A stretch of DNA of 5,754 nt from Clostridia bacterium. GTDB taxonomy: Bacteria; Bacillota; Clostridia; Christensenellales; Aristaeellaceae. Numbering within the stretch: the first letter of the stretch is position 1; every line of letters begins with the position of its first letter. Positions 1 through 5,547 of the stretch are shown piece after piece. Location of the stretch: contig JAFWBZ010000138.1 in NCBI GenBank assembly GCA_017537105.1, forward strand, positions 1-5,754, written 5' to 3'. Position numbers and translations under genes: made by a program. The notes below the pieces were generated by a model, which saw only the letters and a program-made list of their open reading frames with translations, did no database searches and was not told the DNA's origin.

Positions 1-34
1 CGGCGTCCTGTTTTTATCAAAAATATGATTTTCG

Positions 35-79
35 TCCCGGGCGTTGGCGCAAAACCGCCTGCGCCCGGGAATCTTTTTT
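35..79 (+). terminator. Rho-independent terminator of an upstream plus-strand gene
   Basis: TCCCGGGCG (35-43) pairs perfectly with CGCCCGGGA (62-70). A second short stem, GGCG (46-49) with CGCC (56-59), lies inside the loop. The stem is followed at once by ATCTTTTTT (71-79). A GC-rich stem followed by a T-run on this strand is the classic intrinsic terminator. No T-run follows the stem on the minus strand, so it should end a plus-strand gene lying left of the window. An open reading frame runs through it from the ATG at 25 into the regulator below, but that extension is not likely to be translated. Confidence 0.85.
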
Positions 80-155
80 CAGAAAGAGAAAATACCGTTT
101 TTGATATTATTACACAGATAAATACTTTTTATGAAATCCGCAAATTCCGGCGCGA

Positions 156-172
156 GTTGTTGCAGGGACAAC
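156..172. promoter_or_regulatory. Candidate Crp/Fnr-type operator upstream of the regulator gene
   Basis: GTTGT (156-160) and ACAAC (168-172) form a perfect 5-bp inverted repeat separated by 7 bases, a layout like the two-fold sites of Crp/Fnr dimers. Its centre (164) lies about 43 bases upstream of the predicted transcription start and replaces a recognisable -35 box. This is close to the class II activator position (about -41.5). It could be an autoregulatory site for the gene at 262. The half-sites are short, so chance is possible. The AT-rich stretch 80-155 holds no gene I can support. Confidence 0.4.
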
Positions 173-192
173 GGAAAGGCCGCGGGAGAAGG

Positions 193-201
193 TGCTACAA
201 T
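193..201 (+). promoter_or_regulatory. Extended -10 promoter element of the Crp/Fnr gene
   Basis: TGCTACAAT contains TACAAT (196-201, five of six bases of the -10 consensus) preceded by the TGN of an extended -10 element. No good -35 hexamer is found 16-18 bases upstream; the bases there are near GGAAAG. That suggests reliance on the extended -10 or on an activator at 156-172. Predicted start is about 207-208, giving a leader of roughly 54 bases before the ATG at 262. Confidence 0.55.
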
Positions 202-261
202 ACTAAGAAAAAGTTGGTTTTATTTCCGGGAAGAACCGAAAAAAGGGCAAACGTGGGAAAA

Positions 262-990
262 ATGAAGGAGCTATACAACAGGGATCTGCGGGATCTGCGG
301 AAGAGCAAGCTGTTCTGCGGCTTTGAAGAAGAGGCCATGCTGCGGCTGCTGGCCACTTCGGATATGCGCGTGGTGGAGTACCGGAAGGGCGACATCATTC
401 GCAACTACGGGGAGGAAACGCAGGAAATCGGCGTGCTGCTGAGGGGCACGGCCTTCGTCGAATTCAGCGACGTCGACGGCTCCAAGGTCAACCTGAGCGC
501 GCTCAACGCCGGGGATGAAATCGGAGGCTTCCTGGCCATCGGCGGGGAGAGCTTTCGCCGGATCATGATCTACGCCGGTTCGCCCTGCAGAATACTGTTC
601 ATCAGCGATCTGCGGCGCAGCCTGCTGGAAGGGCAGGGAGAGCTCAATGCGATGCTGACGAAAAACCTGCTGCGGCACTGGTCGGAGAAATTGCGGTACC
701 TGTACCAGCGGCTGATCCTGTTCAGCCGCCGCCAGGTGCAGGAGCGGATTCGGCTCTACCTGATGTCCCTGCCGCGCGTGGACAGCGTCGTGGAGGTTCC
801 CATGAACCGCACCGAGTGGGCGGACTACCTCGGCATGCACCGGACGGTGCTCTCCCGGGAGCTCACGCGGATGCAGCAGGCGGGGACCATCGGGGTCGAG
901 GGAAGGCGCATCACGCTGCTGGACTGTGCCCTGTTCGACGAGGCCCAGTTCGCCGGCGCCCCCTGCGGCGACGGGGACGGGGCGGAATAG
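262..990 (+). CDS. Crp/Fnr-family transcriptional regulator
   Basis: This is a 242-aa cytoplasmic DNA-binding protein with the usual two-domain Crp/Fnr layout and length. Residues about 14-115 form the cyclic-nucleotide-binding-like beta-roll (LFCGF near 17, VEYRKGDII at 38-46, GVLLRGTAFVEF at 57-68, LNAGDEIGGF at 81-90). Residues about 125-155 would be the dimer helix. A C-terminal winged helix has its helix-turn-helix near 183-204 (NRTEWADYLGMHRTVLSREL). There is no N-terminal cysteine cluster (cysteines only at 19, 109, 222 and 235), so an FNR-style iron-sulfur sensor is unlikely. The cAMP-binding Glu and Arg-Ser signature of CRP is also not evident, so the ligand is unknown. I chose ATG 262 because the beta-roll begins soon after it. 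GTG 253 is an in-frame alternative, and neither has a strong Shine-Dalgarno. The longer frame back to 25 crosses a terminator and the promoter. The gene converges on the B12 operon; its target is not shown. Confidence 0.88.
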   Translation: MKELYNRDLRDLRKSKLFCGFEEEAMLRLLATSDMRVVEYRKGDIIRNYGEETQEIGVLLRGTAFVEFSDVDGSKVNLSALNAGDEIGGFLAIGGESFRRIMIYAGSPCRILFISDLRRSLLEGQGELNAMLTKNLLRHWSEKLRYLYQRLILFSRRQVQERIRLYLMSLPRVDSVVEVPMNRTEWADYLGMHRTVLSRELTRMQQAGTIGVEGRRITLLDCALFDEAQFAGAPCGDGDGAE

Positions 991-1051
991 TCTCCGCGGC
1001 ACTCCTGACAGACGAAGGACAGGAGAGCAGCGAGGACGATGCGATCTTCCC

Positions 1052-1072
1052 GGCTCCCCCTCCAGGGGAGCC
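1052..1072. repeat. Perfect 8-bp hairpin between convergent genes
   Basis: GGCTCCCC (1052-1059) and GGGGAGCC (1065-1072) form a perfect stem with a 5-base loop. No T-run follows on either strand, so it is not an intrinsic terminator by itself. It may be a remnant of a dispersed palindromic repeat or an RNA 3'-end stabiliser. It lies between the regulator's stop codon and the terminator at 1095. Confidence 0.5.
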
Positions 1073-1094
1073 CAGACCATTGACAAATCCATAG

Positions 1095-1127
1095 GAAAAT
1101 GGGGAGGCGTGAGGCCTCCCCATTTTC
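1095..1127. terminator. Bidirectional terminator between the regulator and the B12 operon
   Basis: A 14-bp perfect stem, GAAAATGGGGAGGC (1095-1108) with GCCTCCCCATTTTC (1114-1127), encloses the 5-base loop GTGAG. The stem has A-tracts and T-tracts at its base, so in either direction a GC-rich hairpin is followed by TTTTC. It sits between two converging genes, where a shared terminator is expected. It should end the Crp/Fnr transcript from the left and the B12 transporter operon from the right. Confidence 0.88.
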
Positions 1128-1188
1128 AATCAGATTCGCGCAGCGCGGCGCTTCAATCCCTTGGCTTGAACCGCCCGCGGCCTGGGCC

Positions 1189-1956
1189 CTATCGGACGTC
1201 CCGCCAGAGGGCCATGGACTCCCGCATGAAGCCGGACAGGTCCATGCCGTAGACGTCCCGCAGGAACGCGGAGTCTGCGATCTCCCCGAAATCCCCGGCG
1301 CGGAGGATTCGCCCCTCGCGCAGGAACACCACGTTCCGGCTGAGCCGCAGGGCGAGGTTCACGTCGTGCAGCACGCCGATCACGGTGTGCCGTCCGTCGG
1401 CGCACCAGCGGTGCAGGTAGTCGATCAGCTCCACCTGGTGCTTCACGTCCAGGTGGTTGGTGGGCTCGTCCAGCAGGATGGTCTCCGGGTCCTGGGCGAG
1501 GGCGTGGGCCAGGAACACCCGCTGCCGCTGGCCGCCGGAGAGCTCGTCCAGCATCCGCCGGCGCAGGTCGGACAGCCCCGTGGAGGCCAGGCAGCGCTCC
1601 ACCGCCTCCCGGTCCGCGGCGGAGGGCCCGCCGAACAGCGCGCTCCGCATGTGCTGGTAGCGGCCCAGCATCACCGTGTCGTACACGGTGTAGGGAAAGT
1701 GCACGGCGTTGATCTGGCTCATCACCGCGATGCGGGCGGCCAGCTCCCGGCGCTTCATGCCCGAGATCTCCGCGCCGTCCAGCAGCACCTGCCCCCGGTG
1801 CGGGATCAGCCCCGCCATCACGCGCAGCAGCGTGGTCTTGCCGCAGCCGTTGGGCCCCAGGATGCAGCAGCTGCCGCCCGTGGGAAAGGCACAGCTCACG
1901 TCGTGCAGCACGTCCGCGCCGCCGTTGCCGGCGCAGACGTCCTTCAGCTCAAGCAC
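1189..1956 (-). CDS. btuD: ABC transporter ATP-binding protein, cobalamin/iron-siderophore type (BtuD-like)
   Basis: This 255-aa ATPase would power B12 import from the cytoplasmic face of the membrane. All ABC motifs are present: Walker A GPNGCGKTT (34-42), Q-loop MSQ (79-81), signature LSGGQRQR (139-146), Walker B TILLDEP (159-165) with the D-loop NHLD (167-170), and the switch histidine in GVLHD (H197). It is therefore likely active. The pattern and length fit the FecE/FhuC/BtuD group. I chose GTG 1956 because AGGAGGGGGG lies just upstream (1972-1963) and it overlaps the permease stop by only 8 bases (GTGCTTGA). The alternative ATG at 1989 has no Shine-Dalgarno and would overlap by 41 bases. 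It is the last gene of the operon, ending before the shared terminator. The B12 substrate is inferred from the riboswitch; ATPases alone do not separate B12 from heme or siderophore. Confidence 0.9.
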   Translation of the reverse strand: MLELKDVCAGNGGADVLHDVSCAFPTGGSCCILGPNGCGKTTLLRVMAGLIPHRGQVLLDGAEISGMKRRELAARIAVMSQINAVHFPYTVYDTVMLGRYQHMRSALFGGPSAADREAVERCLASTGLSDLRRRMLDELSGGQRQRVFLAHALAQDPETILLDEPTNHLDVKHQVELIDYLHRWCADGRHTVIGVLHDVNLALRLSRNVVFLREGRILRAGDFGEIADSAFLRDVYGMDLSGFMRESMALWRDVR

Positions 1957-2980
1957 CGCGCTCCCCCCTCCTGCGCGCAAAGTAGACATAGGCGAAGAAG
2001 GGCGCGCCGACCAGCGCCGTCACCGCGCCGACCGCCAGCTCCTGGGGGGACACGACGGTGCGCGCCACCAGGTCCGCCAGCACCATGAAGCTCCCGCCGA
2101 ACAGCGCGCTCAGCGGGATCACCCGCCGGTGGTTGCTGCCGAAGAGGCGGCGCACCACGTGGGGCGAGATCAGGTCCACGAAGCCGATGACGCCCGCGAA
2201 GGCCACCGCCGCGCCGGTCAGCAGCGCCGCCAGCGCGATCAGCAGCAGCTTGACGCGCTTCAGCTCCACCCCCGCGGACAGGGCCTGCTCCTCGCCGAAG
2301 GTCATCAGGTCCATCTCCCGGCCGTAGCGGACCAGCACCAGCACGCCGGCGGCCGTCAGCGCCAGCATCGCGCCGCAGTTCGACCAGGTCTGCCCCGCGA
2401 AGCTGCCCATCTGCCAGAAGATCAGCTGCTGCAGGTGCTGGCGGGCAAAGGCCGTCACCAGCGTCAGCAGCGCGTTCACAAACAGCGAGAGCACCATGCC
2501 GGTCAGGATCACCGTGGTGTTCTCCAGGTTCCGGTCGAACCGCGCCGCCAGGCCCATGGCCAGGAACACCGTGGCCAGCCCGCCCAGGAAGCCGCAGAGG
2601 ACCAGCGTGGCGCCCCGCAGCAGCGGCAGCTCAAAGCCCGTCAGGATCACCACGGCCGCCGCCAGCGACGCGCCGGACGACACGCCCAGCGTGTAGCTGG
2701 AGGCCAGCGGGTTGCGCAGCACGCTCTGCATCACCGCCCCGCTGGCCGCCAGCGACGCGCCCACCAGAAAGGCCATGATGGCCCGGGGCATGCGCAGGTT
2801 CCACAGGATTGAGGCGGTGATGGACGGGATGCGCCCGGGCAGCGGCGCGCCGGCGAGGCGGCTTCGCACGATGGCGACCATGTCCCCCAGGCCGATGGAC
2901 ACGCTGCCCACGCCCATGCCGAGCAGCAGGCAGAGCATGCCTGCTGCGACACAGATCAGGATTTTCGGACCGCGCCTCAT
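1949..2980 (-). CDS. btuC: FecCD-family ABC transporter permease, BtuC-like
   Basis: A 343-aa polytopic membrane protein, the usual length for FecCD permeases, which work as homodimers with about ten helices per subunit. Family landmarks are in order: an N-terminal hydrophobic helix (7-25), NLRMPRAIMAFLVGASLAAS (61-80), QSVLRNPLASSYTLGVSSGA (85-104), the FWQMGSF segment (188-194), the coupling region ISPHVVRRLFG (271-281), and the C-terminal PQELAVGAVTALVGAPFFAY (312-331). The coupling stretch reads GFVDLISPH, whereas the family usually has Gly where D269 stands. The ATG overlaps the stop of the binding-protein gene as ATGA (2980-2977), and I see no clear Shine-Dalgarno, so translation is probably coupled. 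It would form the channel for the substrate delivered by the protein encoded upstream. Specificity for cobalamin is inferred from the riboswitch. Confidence 0.9.
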   Translation of the reverse strand: MRRGPKILICVAAGMLCLLLGMGVGSVSIGLGDMVAIVRSRLAGAPLPGRIPSITASILWNLRMPRAIMAFLVGASLAASGAVMQSVLRNPLASSYTLGVSSGASLAAAVVILTGFELPLLRGATLVLCGFLGGLATVFLAMGLAARFDRNLENTTVILTGMVLSLFVNALLTLVTAFARQHLQQLIFWQMGSFAGQTWSNCGAMLALTAAGVLVLVRYGREMDLMTFGEEQALSAGVELKRVKLLLIALAALLTGAAVAFAGVIGFVDLISPHVVRRLFGSNHRRVIPLSALFGGSFMVLADLVARTVVSPQELAVGAVTALVGAPFFAYVYFARRRGERGA

Positions 2981-3885
2981 GCCGCGGCGTCCAGGGAGGC
3001 GTAGGCCTCGGGATACACGGCCACAGCCATCTCCCGCAGCGCCTCGACGATGCGGTGGTTGGGCTGGTTGCTCCACTCGTCGTCCAGCCGGTAGACGTCC
3101 CCGTTGGCGACGGCGGTCACCTCGCCCCAGCCCTCGCGGCCCAGGATCTCGCCCACGGGATCGGGCAGGTAGCTGATGATGGTCAGAATCACGTCCGGGT
3201 TGGCGGCCACGGCGGCCTCCTCGGTCACGGAGGCCCAGGGATCGAGCTCCGCGTAGGCGTTCTCGGCGCCGATGAGGGAGATCATCTCGTCCAGGTAGGT
3301 GTTCCCGCCTGCGTAGTACAGGTAGGGCAGCGCGGAGACCTCCACGGCCACGGTCTTCTTCTCCTCGATGGTCGCGCCGATGGCGGCGATGGCCTCGATG
3401 TCGGCCTGCATGGCGTCCACCAGCGCCTCCGCCGCCTCCGCCTCGCCCACGCACGCGCCGATGAACCGCACGTCCTCCTGGATGCCGGCGATGCTGTCGC
3501 TGGAGGGGATCTGCACCACCGGGATGCCCAGATCGATCAGCGACTGGAACGGGTTGTCGCCGCCGGAGAGGCTCATGCCGGTGATGAAGATCACATCGGG
3601 CTCGAGTGCGGCCAGCTGCTCCACGTCGGGCGCCATCATGTCAAACTGGGGAAGCGACGCCAGGTCCGGCTGGTATCCGGCGGAATAGGTGTCCACCGCC
3701 ACGAGCCGGTCCCCCAGGCCCAGGTCGGTGAGCACCCGGGTGGTGGACGGCGCCATGGAGACGATGGTTTCGACGGTCTCCGGCAGTTGGATGGGCATGC
3801 CCGCGCGGTCCTCGGTGGGCGCGGCCAGCGCCGCCGCGCTCAGGCACAGCAGCAGGGCAAGGGTCAGGGCAAACAGCTTCTTCAT
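2977..3885 (-). CDS. btuF: Periplasmic-type cobalamin ABC transporter substrate-binding protein (BtuF-like)
   Basis: A 302-aa exported protein that would capture B12 (or a corrinoid) outside the membrane and hand it to the permease. Residues 1-22 are a clear signal peptide (KK, then hydrophobic 4-20, with ALA at 19-21 as the likely cleavage motif). The rest is the two-lobed TroA/BtuF fold: IVSMAPSTTRVL (41-52), APDVEQLAALEPDVIFI (85-101), YYAGGNTYLDEMISLIGAEN (190-209), NPDVIL (229-234) and the C-terminal segment GDVYRLDD (262-269). No cysteine sits in a lipobox: C14 follows LLL, not the usual Leu-Ala/Ser-Gly/Ala. It therefore does not look like a standard lipoprotein. The start is well supported by GAGGAGGG six bases upstream. 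It is the first gene of the operon, directly behind the riboswitch, and its stop overlaps the permease start by 4 bases. Heme or siderophore binding is the alternative if the riboswitch were ignored. Confidence 0.9.
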   Translation of the reverse strand: MKKLFALTLALLLCLSAAALAAPTEDRAGMPIQLPETVETIVSMAPSTTRVLTDLGLGDRLVAVDTYSAGYQPDLASLPQFDMMAPDVEQLAALEPDVIFITGMSLSGGDNPFQSLIDLGIPVVQIPSSDSIAGIQEDVRFIGACVGEAEAAEALVDAMQADIEAIAAIGATIEEKKTVAVEVSALPYLYYAGGNTYLDEMISLIGAENAYAELDPWASVTEEAAVAANPDVILTIISYLPDPVGEILGREGWGEVTAVANGDVYRLDDEWSNQPNHRIVEALREMAVAVYPEAYASLDAAA

Positions 3886-3891
3886 AGGGGT

Positions 3892-3899
3892 CCCTCCTC
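3892..3899 (-). promoter_or_regulatory. Ribosome binding site of the btuF-like gene
   Basis: On the minus strand GAGGAGGG stands 6 bases before the ATG at 3885, a near-ideal Shine-Dalgarno. It lies only about 37 bases after the riboswitch aptamer, which makes it the likely target if control is at translation. I could not find an obvious complementary anti-Shine-Dalgarno within the aptamer. Confidence 0.7.
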
Positions 3900-3913
3900 G
3901 TTTTTTCGCGCAT

Positions 3914-3934
3914 GGCGGCGACGCATCGTCCGCC
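3914..3934 (-). promoter_or_regulatory. Hairpin in the riboswitch expression platform
   Basis: Just downstream of the aptamer in the transcript, GGCGG pairs with CCGCC (3934-3930 with 3918-3914). A 2-base bulge and a further 3 base pairs close a 3-base loop. The bases that follow it on the transcript include AAAAAA, not a U-run, so it is not a terminator. It could be the regulatory-domain hairpin (P13-like) that contacts the aptamer in B12 riboswitches. That role is inference. Confidence 0.4.
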
Positions 3935-3935
3935 G

Positions 3936-4112
3936 GCGCAGGGCAGGTCTCCTGGCTCAGGGATCCACGGCGTGGCGCGGCCTTCCCGGCGCGGCCTCGC
4001 GGCACGGACGCCAGTGACCCTCGTTGCGCTGCCTCCTCCATTACAGTGACGGGCTCGCGCGGGATTTTCACCCGCTTCCCTTTTCACGCCGGTCTCCCGG
4101 CGCACCCTGCGC
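3936..4112 (-). promoter_or_regulatory. Cobalamin (B12) riboswitch aptamer
   Basis: Read on the minus strand, this 177-nt leader carries the hallmarks of the cobalamin riboswitch. The closing P1 stem is GCGCAGGG (4112-4105) with CCCTGCGC (3943-3936). Next come the conserved core GGGAAGCGGGTGAAAATCCC (from 4080) and GTCACTGTAA (4050-4041), and the B12 box AGCCAGGAGACCTGCC (3957-3942). A peripheral arm with GTCACTGG (4018-4011) and CCGGGAAGGC (3989-3980) is typical of the larger adenosylcobalamin class-I type. Ligand binding should lower expression of the importer genes that follow. No intrinsic terminator lies between the aptamer and the btuF-like start, which points to control of translation initiation; that last point is inference. 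Edges are set by P1 pairing. Confidence 0.95.
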
Positions 4113-4127
4113 GCTTGCGCTGTCTTT

Positions 4128-4141
4128 GCCGCGATCGCGGC
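4128..4141. promoter_or_regulatory. Perfect 14-bp palindrome at the predicted start of the B12 operon transcript
   Basis: GCCGCGATCGCGGC is fully palindromic and lies directly downstream of the minus-strand -10 box (4154-4149), at about +1 to +15 of the transcript. It could be a repressor operator overlapping the start point. In RNA it could also form a 5-bp stem with a GATC loop that protects the 5' end. The central GCGATCGC octamer can also be frequent by chance or selection in some GC-rich genomes. Confidence 0.45.
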
Positions 4142-4148
4142 CAGCCCT

Positions 4149-4178
4149 ATTGTAGCACAGGCGCGGCAGGAATTGCAA
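4149..4178 (-). promoter_or_regulatory. Promoter of the riboswitch-btuFCD operon
   Basis: On the minus strand, TTGCAA (4178-4173) is a 4-of-6 -35 box. An 18-base spacer separates it from TACAAT (4154-4149), preceded by TGC as an extended -10. The predicted start near 4142 leaves about 30 bases before the riboswitch P1 stem. The 11 bases GTGCTACAATA (4158-4148) are identical to those at the regulator's promoter (192-202). Confidence 0.7.
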
Positions 4179-4225
4179 CCAAATCCAGGTGCTGCGCATT
4201 TTCTTTCGACGGGAATTGCCAATCC
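4169..4225. repeat. Direct repeat overlapping both divergent promoters
   Basis: GGAATTGC occurs at 4169-4176 and 4212-4219, 43 bases apart. Related tails follow: AACCAAATCC to 4186 and CAATCC to 4225. The first copy overlaps the -35 box of the minus-strand promoter and the second overlaps the -35 box of the plus-strand promoter. Part of the second copy, ATTG-C-CAAT, is an odd-centred palindrome. It could be a pair of sites for a shared regulator, or the likeness may follow from both containing a TTGC -35 element. Confidence 0.4.
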
Positions 4226-4244
4226 GGCGCTTTTGCGCTATAAT
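4216..4244 (+). promoter_or_regulatory. Promoter of the metY-like gene
   Basis: TTGCCA (4216-4221) and a perfect TATAAT (4239-4244) are spaced by 17 bases, a strong sigma-70/SigA-type promoter. The spacer contains the palindrome GCGC-TTTT-GCGC (4227-4238). Predicted start is near 4251, leaving a leader of about 31 bases. That is too short for a SAM riboswitch or T-box, so any control would act at the promoter. Confidence 0.82.
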
Positions 4245-4281
4245 AGGGTAAAATGACAAAATCATTCACGGAGGGATCGAT

Positions 4282-5544
4282 ATGAGAGACGAGACCAAGT
4301 GCCTGCATTCCGGCTACAAGCCCGGCAACGCGGAGCCCCGGGTGCTGCCCATCGTACAGAGCACCACCTATGCCTACGACACGGCGGAGGAAATCGCGAA
4401 GGTGTTCGACGATCCCACGCTCTCGCTGGTCTATTCCCGCTTCGGCAACCCCACGGTGATGGCCGTGGAGGACAAGATCGCGGACCTGGAGGGCGGCGTG
4501 GGCGCCATGTGCACCTCCTCCGGCCAGGCCGCGACGCTGCTTTCGATCCTGAACCTCTGCGGCGCGGGCGACCACATCGTGAGCCTCAGCGCCATCTACG
4601 GCGGCACCATCAACCTGCTCAGCGTGACGCTGAAGCGGCTGGGCATCGACGTGAGCTTCGTCAGCGGCGACGACACGGACGCGCAGATCGAGGCCGCCTT
4701 CACCGACCGCACCCGGCTGGTGTTCGGCGAGACCATCGCCAACCCCGCGCTGTCGGTGCTGGACATCGAGCGCTTCGCCCGCATCGCCCACGCCCACGGC
4801 GTGCCGCTGATCGTGGACAACACCTTCGCCACGCCGGTGTTCTGCAAGCCCATCGGGTTCGGCGCGGACATCGTGGTGCACTCCACCACCAAGTACATGG
4901 ACGGCCACGCGCTGCAGAACGGCGGCGTGATCGTGGACGGCGGCACCTTCGACTGGAACAACGGCAAGTTCCCCGAGCTCACCGAGCCCGACGAGTCCTA
5001 CCACGGCATCTCCTACACGAAGGCCTACGGCAGGGCGGCCTACATCATCCGCGCCCGCATGAACCTGATGCGCGACTTCGGCGTGTACCCGGCGGCGCAC
5101 TCCGCCTTCCTGCTGAACCTGGGCCTGGAGACGCTGCCCGTGCGCATGCGCCAGTACCACGAAAACGGCATGCGGGTGGCCCGCTACCTGGAGACGCAGG
5201 AGAAGGTGGAATCGATCAAGTGGCCGGCGCTGCCCACCGACAAGGACTACGCGCTCTACCAGAAGTACCTGAAGGGCTGCTGCGCGGTGATCTCCTTCGA
5301 TATCGCCGGCGGCCGGGAAAAGGCCATGGCCTTCCTGGACGCGCTGAAGCTGGCGTCCAACGAGGTCCACGTGGCCGACATCCGCACCTGCATCCTCCAT
5401 CCCGCCTCCTCCACCCACCGCCAGTGCACCCCCGAGCAGCTGAAGGCCGCCGGCATTGATGAGGGCCTGGTCCGCCTGTCCGTGGGCCTTGAAAACGTGG
5501 AGGACATACTGGCCGACCTCCAACAGGCGTTTGACGTGATCTGA
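4282..5544 (+). CDS. metY: O-acetylhomoserine sulfhydrylase-like PLP enzyme (Cys/Met metabolism family)
   Basis: A 420-aa cytoplasmic enzyme of the Cys/Met-metabolism PLP family, the usual length for O-acetylhomoserine sulfhydrylase (sulfide plus O-acetylhomoserine gives homocysteine and acetate). Family motifs: ETKCLHSGYKP (4-14), YSRFGNPT (51-58, cofactor-phosphate contacts from the partner subunit), SSGQAA (79-84), the PLP-ring aspartate in VDNTFATP (D179), the Schiff-base lysine in HSTTKYMDGHA (K204), and the substrate-carboxylate arginine in LVRLSVGLE (R398). The segment RAAYIIRARMNLMRDFG (251-267) and the YHGISYTKAYG region fit MetY better than cystathionine lyases. Where methionine gamma-lyase has an active-site cysteine after Tyr-Gly, this protein has YGGT (106-109), which also argues against that enzyme, though not conclusively. 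GGAGGG (4270-4275) sits 6 bases before the ATG. It diverges from the B12 operon, and its promoter is about 110 bases from the operon's promoter. Confidence 0.85.
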   Translation: MRDETKCLHSGYKPGNAEPRVLPIVQSTTYAYDTAEEIAKVFDDPTLSLVYSRFGNPTVMAVEDKIADLEGGVGAMCTSSGQAATLLSILNLCGAGDHIVSLSAIYGGTINLLSVTLKRLGIDVSFVSGDDTDAQIEAAFTDRTRLVFGETIANPALSVLDIERFARIAHAHGVPLIVDNTFATPVFCKPIGFGADIVVHSTTKYMDGHALQNGGVIVDGGTFDWNNGKFPELTEPDESYHGISYTKAYGRAAYIIRARMNLMRDFGVYPAAHSAFLLNLGLETLPVRMRQYHENGMRVARYLETQEKVESIKWPALPTDKDYALYQKYLKGCCAVISFDIAGGREKAMAFLDALKLASNEVHVADIRTCILHPASSTHRQCTPEQLKAAGIDEGLVRLSVGLENVEDILADLQQAFDVI

Positions 5545-5547
5545 CCC

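Noticed and set aside
16..29. ATCA-N6-TGAT inverted repeat at the left edge considered as an FNR-type site
   Set aside because: The half-sites are only 4 bp in an AT-rich stretch and lie upstream of the terminator, far from any promoter I can identify.
25..261. In-frame N-terminal extension of the Crp/Fnr protein starting at ATG 25
   Set aside because: It would translate through a Rho-independent terminator and the AT-rich promoter region, and the extra 79 residues have no family-like features.
271..1092. Long minus-strand reading frame opposite the Crp/Fnr gene
   Set aside because: It is antisense to a well-supported gene, has a low-complexity composition rich in His, Pro, Arg and Ala, and crosses into the intergenic hairpin; it is an artefact of GC-rich third positions.
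1709..2812. Long plus-strand reading frame opposite the permease and ATPase
   Set aside because: The translation is Gln/His/Arg-rich without any domain and mirrors the codons of the minus-strand FecCD permease.
3901..3934. Hairpin next to a T6 run considered as a terminator
   Set aside because: The T-run is on the plus strand and lies before the hairpin in that direction; on the transcribed minus strand the hairpin is followed by A6.
3055..4017. Plus-strand frame opposite the btuF-like gene and riboswitch
   Set aside because: It overlaps a confident structured RNA and a confident gene, and has no recognisable motif.
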